A stretch of DNA of 64,000 nt, taken from positions 6,324,001 to 6,388,000 of the forward strand of contig NZ_CP048397.1 of assembly GCF_010384365.1 (NCBI RefSeq), written 5' to 3'. A program made the translations under genes and the position numbers. Positions 17,477 through 24,365 of the stretch are shown here, one piece after another. The stretch's first letter is position 1; every line of letters begins with the position of its first letter. Source of the stretch: Streptomyces sp. S4.7. GTDB taxonomy: Bacteria > Actinomycetota > Actinomycetes > Streptomycetales > Streptomycetaceae. The notes beneath the pieces were generated by a model that was not told the DNA's origin, made no database searches, and saw only the letters and a list, made by a program, of their open reading frames with translations.

Positions 17477-17710
17477 ATGACTGACATCGCCGCGGCCGAC
17501 TGGTGGGGCCTGCTGCCGGCCGGAGTCCGCGAACAGGTTGACGGGTACGTCCTCCAGGACGACCGCATGCGGGCGGTACGCGCCGTCTTCGAGGCCGGCC
17601 GGGCCCGTGGGATGGGGCTCGTGGAGGCCCAACTCGTCGTGCACGAGCGGTATCTCGTCCACGGCGACCGGATCGCCCGTACTCCCGAGAGCCCACTCGA
17701 CCTGGAGTCG
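17477..17710 (+). pseudogene. 3'-truncated gene of unknown function, head-on with the next remnant
   Basis: From ATG 17477 the frame reads TDIAAADWWGLLPAGVREQV, DGYVLQDDRMRAVRAVFEAG and VHERYLVHGDRIARTPESPL with strong GC3 bias, looking like a genuine soluble protein of unknown family. Beyond about 17710 the open frame is only the antisense of a facing gene (it stays open to 18298 by chance). The real 3' half appears lost. A 10-bp repeat CTGACATCGC flanks the ATG (17467 and 17481), suggesting a small duplication at the start. Confidence 0.55.
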
Positions 17711-17865
17711 CCGGCCTCTTCCCCGCCCGCCTCCGCGTGCTCGTCGTGCGCCGCCGGCGGCTTCTCGGCCGCGTCGGGGTCGATGCTCGCGCCGACTCCG
17801 TACGCGGTGCCGAACGTCGCGACGATCGCGGCGGCGAAGGCGGTGATCCTGAGTCCCGTGTTCAT
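17711..17865 (-). pseudogene. 3'-truncated secreted protein gene, probably copper-responsive
   Basis: From ATG 17865 (with AAGGAG 6 bases upstream) the frame reads NTGLRITAFAAAIVATFGTA, YGVGASIDPDAAEKPPAAHD and EHAEAGGEEAGD: a signal-anchor helix, then an acidic/His-containing stretch like the start of streptomycete copper-handling surface proteins. At about 17711 it runs into antisense of the facing gene and loses character; the frame continues open to 17320 by chance. A perfect CsoR-type operator stands 41 bp upstream. Only the N-terminal ~50 residues survive. Confidence 0.6.
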
Positions 17866-17905
17866 CGGGGTCTCCTTCGTGAGGGGCCACGGCGGCCGAC
17901 ATCCT

Positions 17906-17930
17906 CTACATACCCTCCAGGGGTATGTAG
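17906..17930. promoter_or_regulatory. CsoR-type copper operator
   Basis: CTACATACCC-TCCAG-GGGTATGTAG is a perfect 10-bp-arm palindrome whose core TACCC-N-GGGTA matches known CsoR copper-repressor sites. It is placed over the promoter of the truncated minus-strand gene at 17865. No csoR gene lies in the window. Confidence 0.7.
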
Positions 17931-18137
17931 TCAAGTCGGGGTCCTGTCTGCGTCGAATACCTGGGGCAGGTATGCGGGCCCGGTCCGCACGCCGGTCCGG
18001 CGGCGCCGCGACACGCGTCGTGCCGGCACCGCGACAATTGGCTGGCGCGCCCGGCGGGGGAGCGGCTAGATTCCCTCCTGTTCCCGACGGACCGATCGGG
18101 TCCTGTCAGCCGTGTGTGATCCAGGAGGTGTGTACCG

Positions 18138-18209
18138 ATGACTGTCTCTGCGCTGGGCCCTGCCCGCGATCAGCTGATCGTTCATGTCACCTCCGTGGTC
18201 TCCGGCTGA
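18138..18209 (+). CDS. Possible 23-residue leader peptide upstream of rsgA
   Basis: ATG 18138 follows an excellent AGGAGG site (CCAGGAGGTGTGTACCG) and opens a 23-codon frame, MTVSALGPARDQLIVHVTSV then VSG, ending in TGA at 18209, 48 bp before the rsgA start. It is too short for homology. rsgA itself has a poorer ribosome-binding site, so this could be a translated leader that affects rsgA expression. A real small protein or chance are alternatives. Confidence 0.4.
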   Translation: MTVSALGPARDQLIVHVTSVVSG

Positions 18210-18222
18210 CCTTCCTTTTCTC

Positions 18223-18239
18223 CGCGCCCCGTCGGCGCG
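18223..18239 (+). promoter_or_regulatory. Hairpin between the leader frame and rsgA
   Basis: CGCGCC-CCGTC-GGCGCG lies between the leader stop and the rsgA start. There is no U-tract after it, so it is not a classical terminator; it could shape translation initiation. Confidence 0.35.
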
Positions 18240-18257
18240 CGTGCCGGGACCGCCCTT

Positions 18258-19385
18258 GTGAAGGGTTTCCCGTTGTCTCTCTCCACCGCCTCTCCTGAGG
18301 CATCCTCCGCTTCGCATCCGCTCGCCCCGTACGGCTGGGACGAGGGCTGGGAGACGGAGTTCACCCCGTACGCCGCGCAGGGCCTGCTGCCGGGCCGCGT
18401 CGTCCGGGTCGACCGGGGGCTGTGCGATGTCGTCACGCCCGGCGGCACGGTACGGGCCGACACCGAGTTCGTCGTGCCGCGCGACCCGCTGAAGGTCGTG
18501 TGCACCGGGGACTGGGTCGCCGTCGACCCCGGCGGTGATCCGCGGTACGTGCGGACGCTGCTGCCGCGCCGCACCGCTTTCGTCCGCTCCACCTCGTCCA
18601 AGCGCTCCGAGGGGCAGATCCTCGCGGCCAACGTCGACCACGCGATCATCGCCGTCCCGCTCGCGGTCGAACTCGACCTCGGGCGCATCGAGCGGTTCCT
18701 CGCCCTGGCCTGGGAGAGCGGCGCGCAGCCGCTCGTGGTGCTCACCAAGTCCGACCTCGTACCGGACCCGACCGGACTGTCGTACCTCGTCGACGACGTC
18801 GAGACCACGGCGCCGGGCGTGCAGGTCCTCCCGGTCAGCGCGGCGACGGGGGAGGGCGTCGACGTGCTGACCGCCGTCGTCTGCGGGAGCACGAGCGTGC
18901 TGCTCGGCGTCTCGGGCGCCGGCAAGTCGACCCTCGCCAACGCCCTGCTCGGCGAGGACGTCATGGAGGTCCAAGCCACCCGTGACGTGGACGGCAAGGG
19001 CCGGCACACCACGACCACCCGCAATCTCCTCGTGCTGCCGGGCGGCGGCGTACTCATCGACACTCCCGGGCTCCGGGGCGTCGGGCTGTGGGACGCCGGG
19101 CAGGGCGTGGGGCAGGTCTTCGCCGAGATCGAGGAACTGGCCGAGGAGTGCAGGTTCCACGACTGCGCCCACGGCAGGGAGCCGGGCTGCGCCGTGCTCG
19201 CCGCGCTGGAGGACGGCTCGCTGTCCGAGCGGCGGCTGGAGAGCTACCGCAAGCTGCTGCGGGAGAACCAGCGCATCGTCGCCAAGACCGACGCCCGGCT
19301 GCGTGCCGAGATCCGCCGGGACTGGCGGCTCAAGGGCGCGGAGGGCCGCGCGGCGATGGAGGCCAAGCGGGGGCGTATCCGGTAG
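18258..19385 (+). CDS. rsgA: Ribosome small subunit-dependent GTPase A
   Basis: 375-residue circularly permuted GTPase that matures the 30S subunit. An N-terminal OB domain (GLLPGRVVRVDRGLCDVVTP) is followed by G4 LTKSDL, then G1 GVSGAGKSTLANALLG, a switch with TTTTR, G3 DTPGLR, and a C-terminal zinc finger ECRFHDCAHGREPGC. The G-motif order G4-G1-G3 is the family signature. The start used is GTG 18258, with weak ribosome-binding context; TTG 18273 is a possible alternative. A leader peptide frame precedes it. Confidence 0.92.
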   Translation: MKGFPLSLSTASPEASSASHPLAPYGWDEGWETEFTPYAAQGLLPGRVVRVDRGLCDVVTPGGTVRADTEFVVPRDPLKVVCTGDWVAVDPGGDPRYVRTLLPRRTAFVRSTSSKRSEGQILAANVDHAIIAVPLAVELDLGRIERFLALAWESGAQPLVVLTKSDLVPDPTGLSYLVDDVETTAPGVQVLPVSAATGEGVDVLTAVVCGSTSVLLGVSGAGKSTLANALLGEDVMEVQATRDVDGKGRHTTTTRNLLVLPGGGVLIDTPGLRGVGLWDAGQGVGQVFAEIEELAEECRFHDCAHGREPGCAVLAALEDGSLSERRLESYRKLLRENQRIVAKTDARLRAEIRRDWRLKGAEGRAAMEAKRGRIR

Positions 19386-19504
19386 ACGCGGCCGGCAGGC
19401 GCGTCCGCGAGGGCCGGGCTTCGAGCGGGAGGCCCGGCCCTCCACCTCCATGTCCGAATCCCGCGAGTGCCGTACTCGGGGGGCGGCGCACACTGGAGGC
19501 TGTG

Positions 19505-20950
19505 ATGGACGAAGAGACCAGGTACGAGGCGGTGGCCAGCCGCGACGCGCGGTTCGACGGCGCGTTCTTCTTCGCCGTCGAGACCACCGGCATCTACTGC
19601 CGGCCGAGTTGTCCGGCGGTCACCCCGAAGCGCGAGAACGTCCGCTTCTACCCCACCGCCGCCGCGGCCCAGGGCAACGGCTTCCGCGCCTGCCGCCGGT
19701 GCCGGCCCGACGCCGTGCCCGGATCGGCGGAGTGGAACGTACGGGCCGACGTCGTCGGCCGCGCCATGCGCATGATCGGCGACGGAGTCGTGGACCGCGA
19801 GGGCGTCCCCGGCCTCGCCGGGCGGCTCGGCTACAGCGCCAGGCAGGTCCAGCGCCAGCTCACCGCCGAACTCGGCGCCGGCCCCGTCGCCCTCGCCCGC
19901 GCGCAGCGCGCGCACACCGCGCGGACACTGCTCCAGACCACCGTCCTGCCGGTCACCGAGATCGCCTTCGCCGCCGGGTTCGCGAGCGTGCGGCAGTTCA
20001 ACGACACGATCCGGCGGATCTACGCCCGCACCCCGAGCGGCCTGCGCGCCGAGTCCGGCACCGGAGGCGCACCGGCGACCCCCGCCGCGCCCGCACTCGC
20101 CGGCATCCCGCTGCGGCTCGCGTACCGGGGCGCCTACGCGGCGCGCGCCATGTTCGACCAGCTCGCCGACGAGGCCCTGACCTCCGTCGAGGAGGTGATC
20201 GGCCGACCGGGCGCCCGTACCTACCGGCGTACGCTGCGCCTGCCGCACGGCCCCGGAGTCGTCTCGGTGGACGAAGCGCCGCCGTCCACCGGCGCCCCGC
20301 GCCCCGGCTGGCTGGAGGCCCGGATCCACCTCACGGACCTGCGTGACCTCACCACCGCCGTACAACGGCTGCGGCGCCTGCTCGACCTTGACGCCGATCC
20401 GTACGCCGTGGACGAACGCCTCGGTGCCGACCCGCTCCTCGCGCCCCTCGTCGCGGCCCGCCCCGGGCTTCGGGCGCCGGGCACCGCCGACCCGGCGGAG
20501 TACGCGCTCCGCGTGCACCTGGGAGGGGCCGAGGCGCGGCGGCTCGTCGCGGCGTTCGGGGACCCGGTCGAGCGCCCGTGCGGCACCCTCACCCGCCTCT
20601 TCCCCGCACCGGCGGCCCTGGTGGACGACCCGGTGGCCGGTCCGCTCGCCACCGCCCTCGCCGACGGCACCGTACGGCTCGACAGCGGGGCGAGCCGCGA
20701 GGAGGCCGAACGGGCGCTGCTCACCGTGCCCGGCGTGAGCGCCCGGACGGCGGCGCTGATCCGGATGCGCGGCCTGGGTGATCCCGACGTGGCACCGGAC
20801 GGCGGGTCCGGTGACGCGGCGTGGCGGCCGTGGCGTTCGTACGCGGTACGGCACCTGCTCCTGGGGCTGCCCGCCCCCGCGATCAGCCGGTCTCCTCCAG
20901 CCCCCAACTGTGAATCTTCCGTGGATGGATCCGGATCAGTTCTTCACTGA
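19505..20950 (+). CDS. Ada-type regulator fused to an AlkA-like DNA glycosylase domain
   Basis: 481 residues. Residues ~1-75 are an Ada zinc/methyl-acceptor domain with its four Cys (YCRPSCP and FRACRRCRPD). Residues ~80-175 are an AraC HTH (IAFAAGFASVRQFNDTIRRI). The rest resembles AlkA/3-methyladenine glycosylase II (FDQLADEALTSVEEVIGRPG, ...LLTVPGVSARTAALIRMRG, WRPWRSYAVRHLL). No Ogt-type methyltransferase domain is fused. Two things are odd: the hairpin-helix-hairpin GPW reads SAR, and the stretch after GDPDVAP that should contain the catalytic Asp is shortened. The 3' end overlaps the convergent PPOX gene by 68 bp, with a poorly conserved tail. Confidence 0.85.
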   Translation: MDEETRYEAVASRDARFDGAFFFAVETTGIYCRPSCPAVTPKRENVRFYPTAAAAQGNGFRACRRCRPDAVPGSAEWNVRADVVGRAMRMIGDGVVDREGVPGLAGRLGYSARQVQRQLTAELGAGPVALARAQRAHTARTLLQTTVLPVTEIAFAAGFASVRQFNDTIRRIYARTPSGLRAESGTGGAPATPAAPALAGIPLRLAYRGAYAARAMFDQLADEALTSVEEVIGRPGARTYRRTLRLPHGPGVVSVDEAPPSTGAPRPGWLEARIHLTDLRDLTTAVQRLRRLLDLDADPYAVDERLGADPLLAPLVAARPGLRAPGTADPAEYALRVHLGGAEARRLVAAFGDPVERPCGTLTRLFPAPAALVDDPVAGPLATALADGTVRLDSGASREEAERALLTVPGVSARTAALIRMRGLGDPDVAPDGGSGDAAWRPWRSYAVRHLLLGLPAPAISRSPPAPNCESSVDGSGSVLH

Positions 20951-21257
20951 AGTGCGGACCCAACTCGTGCGGACCGGTGAGGAGTTCGGCCTCGCCCCGG
21001 ATGTCCACACCCCGCACCTTCCACGGCTTGAGGCTGACGATGTCGTCCACCACCAGTGCCACCCGCGGGTTCGACCGCAGGTTCCGCCACTTCTTGGTGG
21101 TGCCCAGCGCGTACCCGCCGACCAGGATCGTGCCGTCCGCCTGCGGGAAGAAACCCACCGGGTTGGCCTGCGGCTGACCCTTCGGGTCGACGGTGGCCAG
21201 CCGGCCCAGCCGCTGGGAGGAGAGGTACGAGCGCTCGGCCTCGCTGAATTCGGTCAT
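20883..21257 (-). CDS. PPOX-class F420-dependent oxidoreductase-like protein
   Basis: 124-residue split-barrel flavin/F420-binding fold: ERSYLSSQRLGRLATVDPKG at the N-terminus, GTTKKWRNLRSNPRVALVVD in the middle and GVDIRGEAELLTG near the C-terminus. Actinobacterial members of this length mostly use F420 rather than FMN; substrate unknown. ATG 21257. It converges with and overlaps the Ada-AlkA gene. Confidence 0.82.
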   Translation of the reverse strand: MTEFSEAERSYLSSQRLGRLATVDPKGQPQANPVGFFPQADGTILVGGYALGTTKKWRNLRSNPRVALVVDDIVSLKPWKVRGVDIRGEAELLTGPHELGPHFSEELIRIHPRKIHSWGLEETG

Positions 21258-21582
21258 GACTCCAGCCTCACACGCCCTGGGTGCTCCCGCCGCTCCCGGT
21301 CTTCCGCACGCGCTCGCGTCTCAAGCGGAGGGCCGGGCGACGGAGTCCGGCCGGAGAGCGGAATGGAATCGGCCGGTGGTGCAGCGGTTGCTCCCCACCT
21401 GGCCCTATTTCTTCCCCCATGATCATCACGGCCTCCTGATTCGCGCTGTGGGCAGTAGGCCAACTCCCCTAAACTGGCCAAGCTTTGGCATGATCCTTCA
21501 CCTGGATGCGGCAGCACTTGATGTGCGGAAGTCCACCGGTGTACCCGCCCGTGCCCCCTCGAACCCCTAGGACCCTTTTTCC
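21258..21582. other. Intergenic region upstream of the complete conservon
   Basis: 325 bases. It should hold the divergent promoters of the PPOX gene and the cvn operon. A short dyad GGCCA-(12 nt)-TGGCC lies at 21458-21479, 104 bp before the cvnA start, with an A/T-richer AAGCTTTGGCATGAT after it. No consensus promoter is convincing. Confidence 0.4.
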
Positions 21583-22977
21583 GTGACCTCTCCCTCAGAA
21601 CCCGCCCTTGCGCTCGGCGCCGTGACCGTGGTCATGGCTGTCGTCGCACTGCTGCTGGCGCTCTCCCGTCGCAAACAGACGCGACGGTGCAGAGAAATGG
21701 ACGCGGCGCTGAAGAGCGCCGAATCCCGCACGCGGGAAGCCGAAACCCGCACGCGCTTCGCCGAATCCCATACGCGGGACGCCGAGGCCCGTGAGGAGCG
21801 GTTCCGCGCCGAGGTGACCCACCTCGTCTCCGCCCGGCTTCCGGCCGTCCCGCTCCATCTGATCAGCTCTCACCACCCCGTACCCGGGCTGCTCAACGCA
21901 GGGGAGGCGGGACCCGAGGACGCGGAACTCCTCGACTCCGTACTCACCCGCGTCTCGGAGATGGTCCTGAAGGAGCGTCGTCGCGTGGACGCCGCCGCCA
22001 GGGCCGCCCTGCGCGGCGCGAGCCAGGACTCGCAGGCCCTGTCGTACCGGCTGCAGTCGGAACTCGACGCCCTGCAGAGGGAGTTCACCGGGTCACGGCA
22101 TCTGACGCACAGGATGCTCGCCGCCGACCACCTCAACGAGCAGAACCTGCGCCTCATCCAGCGCACCGCCATCGTGTGCGGCGCGTGGCCGGGGCACGTC
22201 CGCAAGGACACCTACGTCGCCGAGATCGTCACGGGCGCCTCTTCCCGGCTCCGCGGCTTCGACCGGATCAAGATCAACTCGCGGATAGCCTCCAACGTCG
22301 GGATCGTCGGCCGTGCCGCCGAGCCCGTCGCCGTGGCCTGCGCCGAGCTGATGGCCAATGCCCTGGAGCACTCCCGTGACGACCTCGCGGTGGACGTCGG
22401 CCTGATCCAGAGCGGAAACGGCAACGTCTGCATCACGGTTGACGACGCGGGCAAGGGGATGACCGCGGAGGCGGCCACCCGCGGTGCGCGCCTGGTGTCG
22501 GCCGACACGCACGATGTCATGCTGACCGAGCTCGGCGACCCGCCGTCCCAGGGTTTCGCCGCCATCGGCCGTCTCGTCGCCGACTACGGCTTCCATGTCT
22601 CCATCGACCATTCGTCTCCCTATGGCGGGGTGCGCGCTGTGGTGACCATTCCCCCGAACCTGCTCGCCTCGATCGACGAGGAAGCCGAGCCCCCTTCTGC
22701 CATGGCTCCCCAGGCGGCCGTCGCACCGAAGGCGGAGAGGCGGCCCACTTCCGTCCCCGAGACCCCGGTGGACGACGAGAAGCCGCGAACTCCCGTACCG
22801 GACAGTGCGGACGGTCTGCCGCAGCGTCGCCGCCGTGGCCCCGCGGCCCCCGGCGCAGGACTAGCCGCTCCCACGTACCGCGCCCCGGATCCGGAGCGGT
22901 CCCTCAGAGCCTGGAGTGAATTCCAGGACGGCCTTGAAAGCGGCCGAACCGGTACTGATTTGGAGGAAACGCAGTGA
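21583..22977 (+). CDS. cvnA: Conservon sensor ATPase (CvnA), histidine-kinase-like
   Basis: 464 residues. One N-terminal transmembrane helix (ALGAVTVVMAVVALLLALSR) is followed by a coiled coil with five similar repeats of the type ESRTREAETRTRFAE. The C-terminal GHKL ATPase domain has N box CAELMANALEHS, G1 DDAGKGM and a later GFAAIGRLVADYGF block. No phospho-acceptor His box is evident, as for conservon sensors, which are thought to signal to the GTPase rather than a response regulator. A Pro/Arg-rich tail follows. GTG 21583; overlaps cvnB by 4 bp. Confidence 0.92.
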   Translation: MTSPSEPALALGAVTVVMAVVALLLALSRRKQTRRCREMDAALKSAESRTREAETRTRFAESHTRDAEAREERFRAEVTHLVSARLPAVPLHLISSHHPVPGLLNAGEAGPEDAELLDSVLTRVSEMVLKERRRVDAAARAALRGASQDSQALSYRLQSELDALQREFTGSRHLTHRMLAADHLNEQNLRLIQRTAIVCGAWPGHVRKDTYVAEIVTGASSRLRGFDRIKINSRIASNVGIVGRAAEPVAVACAELMANALEHSRDDLAVDVGLIQSGNGNVCITVDDAGKGMTAEAATRGARLVSADTHDVMLTELGDPPSQGFAAIGRLVADYGFHVSIDHSSPYGGVRAVVTIPPNLLASIDEEAEPPSAMAPQAAVAPKAERRPTSVPETPVDDEKPRTPVPDSADGLPQRRRRGPAAPGAGLAAPTYRAPDPERSLRAWSEFQDGLESGRTGTDLEETQ

Positions 22978-23393
22978 CCATGCCCCACGGCGAAAACGAG
23001 ACCTGGTACCTGGCCCCCATCACCGAGATCCCAGGTGTCCACCACGCCTTGCTGATGACCCTCGACGGGATGGTCCAGGCCAGGTCCGAGAACCTCTCGG
23101 CCGACGACGCGGACGGCGTGGCCGCGATGACCTCCGCACTGCACGCCGCCTCCCGTGCCGCCGTGATCCCGGCGCTGGGGGCCGCGGCGGACACCCCCAT
23201 CGAGACCGTCACGGTGAAGGTGGCCGAGGGCACCTACATGGTCATGCCGGCCGGTGCCAACACGCTGATCGCCGCCGCGGGCGACGATTCGATGCACATG
23301 GGTGTGGTCGTCCACATGATGGCGCGTCAGGCGAAGAAGCTGGGTGAGCAGCACATGTCCGTCTCGGCGCGCACCCATGACGGCGCGTCATGA
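22974..23393 (+). CDS. cvnB: Conservon roadblock/LC7 protein (CvnB)
   Basis: 139 residues of roadblock/LC7 fold (EIPGVHHALLMTLDGMVQAR ... VKVAEGTYMVMPAGANTLIA), the family that often regulates Ras-like GTPases such as the CvnD encoded 350 bp downstream. GTG 22974 lies in the cvnA stop (GTGA), so translation is coupled. An in-frame ATG at 22980 is an alternative. Confidence 0.92.
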   Translation: MTMPHGENETWYLAPITEIPGVHHALLMTLDGMVQARSENLSADDADGVAAMTSALHAASRAAVIPALGAAADTPIETVTVKVAEGTYMVMPAGANTLIAAAGDDSMHMGVVVHMMARQAKKLGEQHMSVSARTHDGAS

Positions 23394-23773
23394 GCCGCGG
23401 TCAGCATCAACGGCGGCTGCTTCCGGCGTATCTGGCGACCGGAGGCGGCGGCGGTGCCCCGTTACCCACCACCCTCGACACGCTGACGGCGCTGCGGGCC
23501 AGTGGCCATCCGTTCTCCTCGTACCACACGTCGGTGCACCGCCGTGTGGTCGAGCTGGTGACGGACGGTTCCCTCACCGCCGTCGAGATAGCCGCGTATC
23601 TCGCGCTGCCGGCCAGTGTCGGTCTGATGCTCGCCGAACAGCTCGTCAGTGACGGCTTGTTAAACGCCAGCGTGCCGATACCGGAAGCTCTCGCCCCCTC
23701 GCGCGCCGGACGGCCGTCGATGCAACTCATGGAAGAGGTGCTGAGTGGACTCCAATCGCTCCGTGTCGCCTAA
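23390..23773 (+). CDS. cvnC: Conservon DUF742 protein (CvnC)
   Basis: 127 residues of the DUF742 family: RLLPAYLATGGGG at the start and a winged-helix-like core VELVTDGSLTAVEIAAYLAL, PASVGLMLAEQLVSDGLL. Starts at ATG 23390 inside the cvnB stop (ATGA) and overlaps the start of cvnD by 29 bp, showing tight coupling. Confidence 0.9.
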   Translation: MSRGQHQRRLLPAYLATGGGGGAPLPTTLDTLTALRASGHPFSSYHTSVHRRVVELVTDGSLTAVEIAAYLALPASVGLMLAEQLVSDGLLNASVPIPEALAPSRAGRPSMQLMEEVLSGLQSLRVA

Positions 23774-24365
23774 CCCGCGTCCCGTGTACCTCCCCGAGGG
23801 GGAGCACCAGAGGGTCAAGATCCTTGTCGCGGGTCCCCTCGGCGTCGGCAAGACGACCGCGATCAAGACGCTTTCACAGATTCCCACGCTGCACACCGAC
23901 GAAGTCATGACGGACGCGGCGGCCGACGCCGACGACGTCAGCCTCGTCGGTCTGCGGGACAAGAAGACCACCACGGTGGCCATCGACTTCGGTCGAATGA
24001 CCCTGCCGGGCGACCGGATCGTCCTGTACCTGTACGGAACTCCGGGGCAGCGCAGGTTCCTTCCGCTGTGGGAGGGCATCGCCTTCGGCGCCCTCGGCGC
24101 GCTCGTCCTGGTGGACACCCGGCGTCTCGACGAGTCCTTCGAAGTGATGGATCTTATCGAGGAGCGCGGTTTGCCGTACGCCGTGGCAGTCAATACCTTC
24201 CCTGACTCACCCGATTACGATCTGGAGATCGTCCGCAAGAAGCTGGACCTCGCCCCGGACACCCCGCTCGTCACCTGTGATGCCCGCGAGATGAACAGCA
24301 GTCTCAGCGCACTCATCGCACTGACCGCCCATTCCATATCCTCGGCCGGAGTCGGAGCCTCGTGA
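23745..24365 (+). CDS. cvnD: Conservon GTP-binding protein (CvnD)
   Basis: 206-residue GTPase with P-loop GPLGVGKTT, switch DKKTTTVAIDFG and G3 GTPGQRRF. It is a close paralogue of the protein at the start of the window. GTG 23745 inside the cvnC coding end; the stop overlaps the cvnE start by 4 bp. Known conservon biology (CvnA-CvnD complex at the membrane) suggests the GTP state transmits the CvnA signal. Confidence 0.92.
   Translation: MDSNRSVSPNPRPVYLPEGEHQRVKILVAGPLGVGKTTAIKTLSQIPTLHTDEVMTDAAADADDVSLVGLRDKKTTTVAIDFGRMTLPGDRIVLYLYGTPGQRRFLPLWEGIAFGALGALVLVDTRRLDESFEVMDLIEERGLPYAVAVNTFPDSPDYDLEIVRKKLDLAPDTPLVTCDAREMNSSLSALIALTAHSISSAGVGAS

Noticed and set aside
17477..18298. Full-length plus-strand frame of 273 codons as one protein
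   Set aside because: Only the first ~75 codons have protein character; the remainder is antisense to the copper-type gene and crosses the operator and the rsgA leader.
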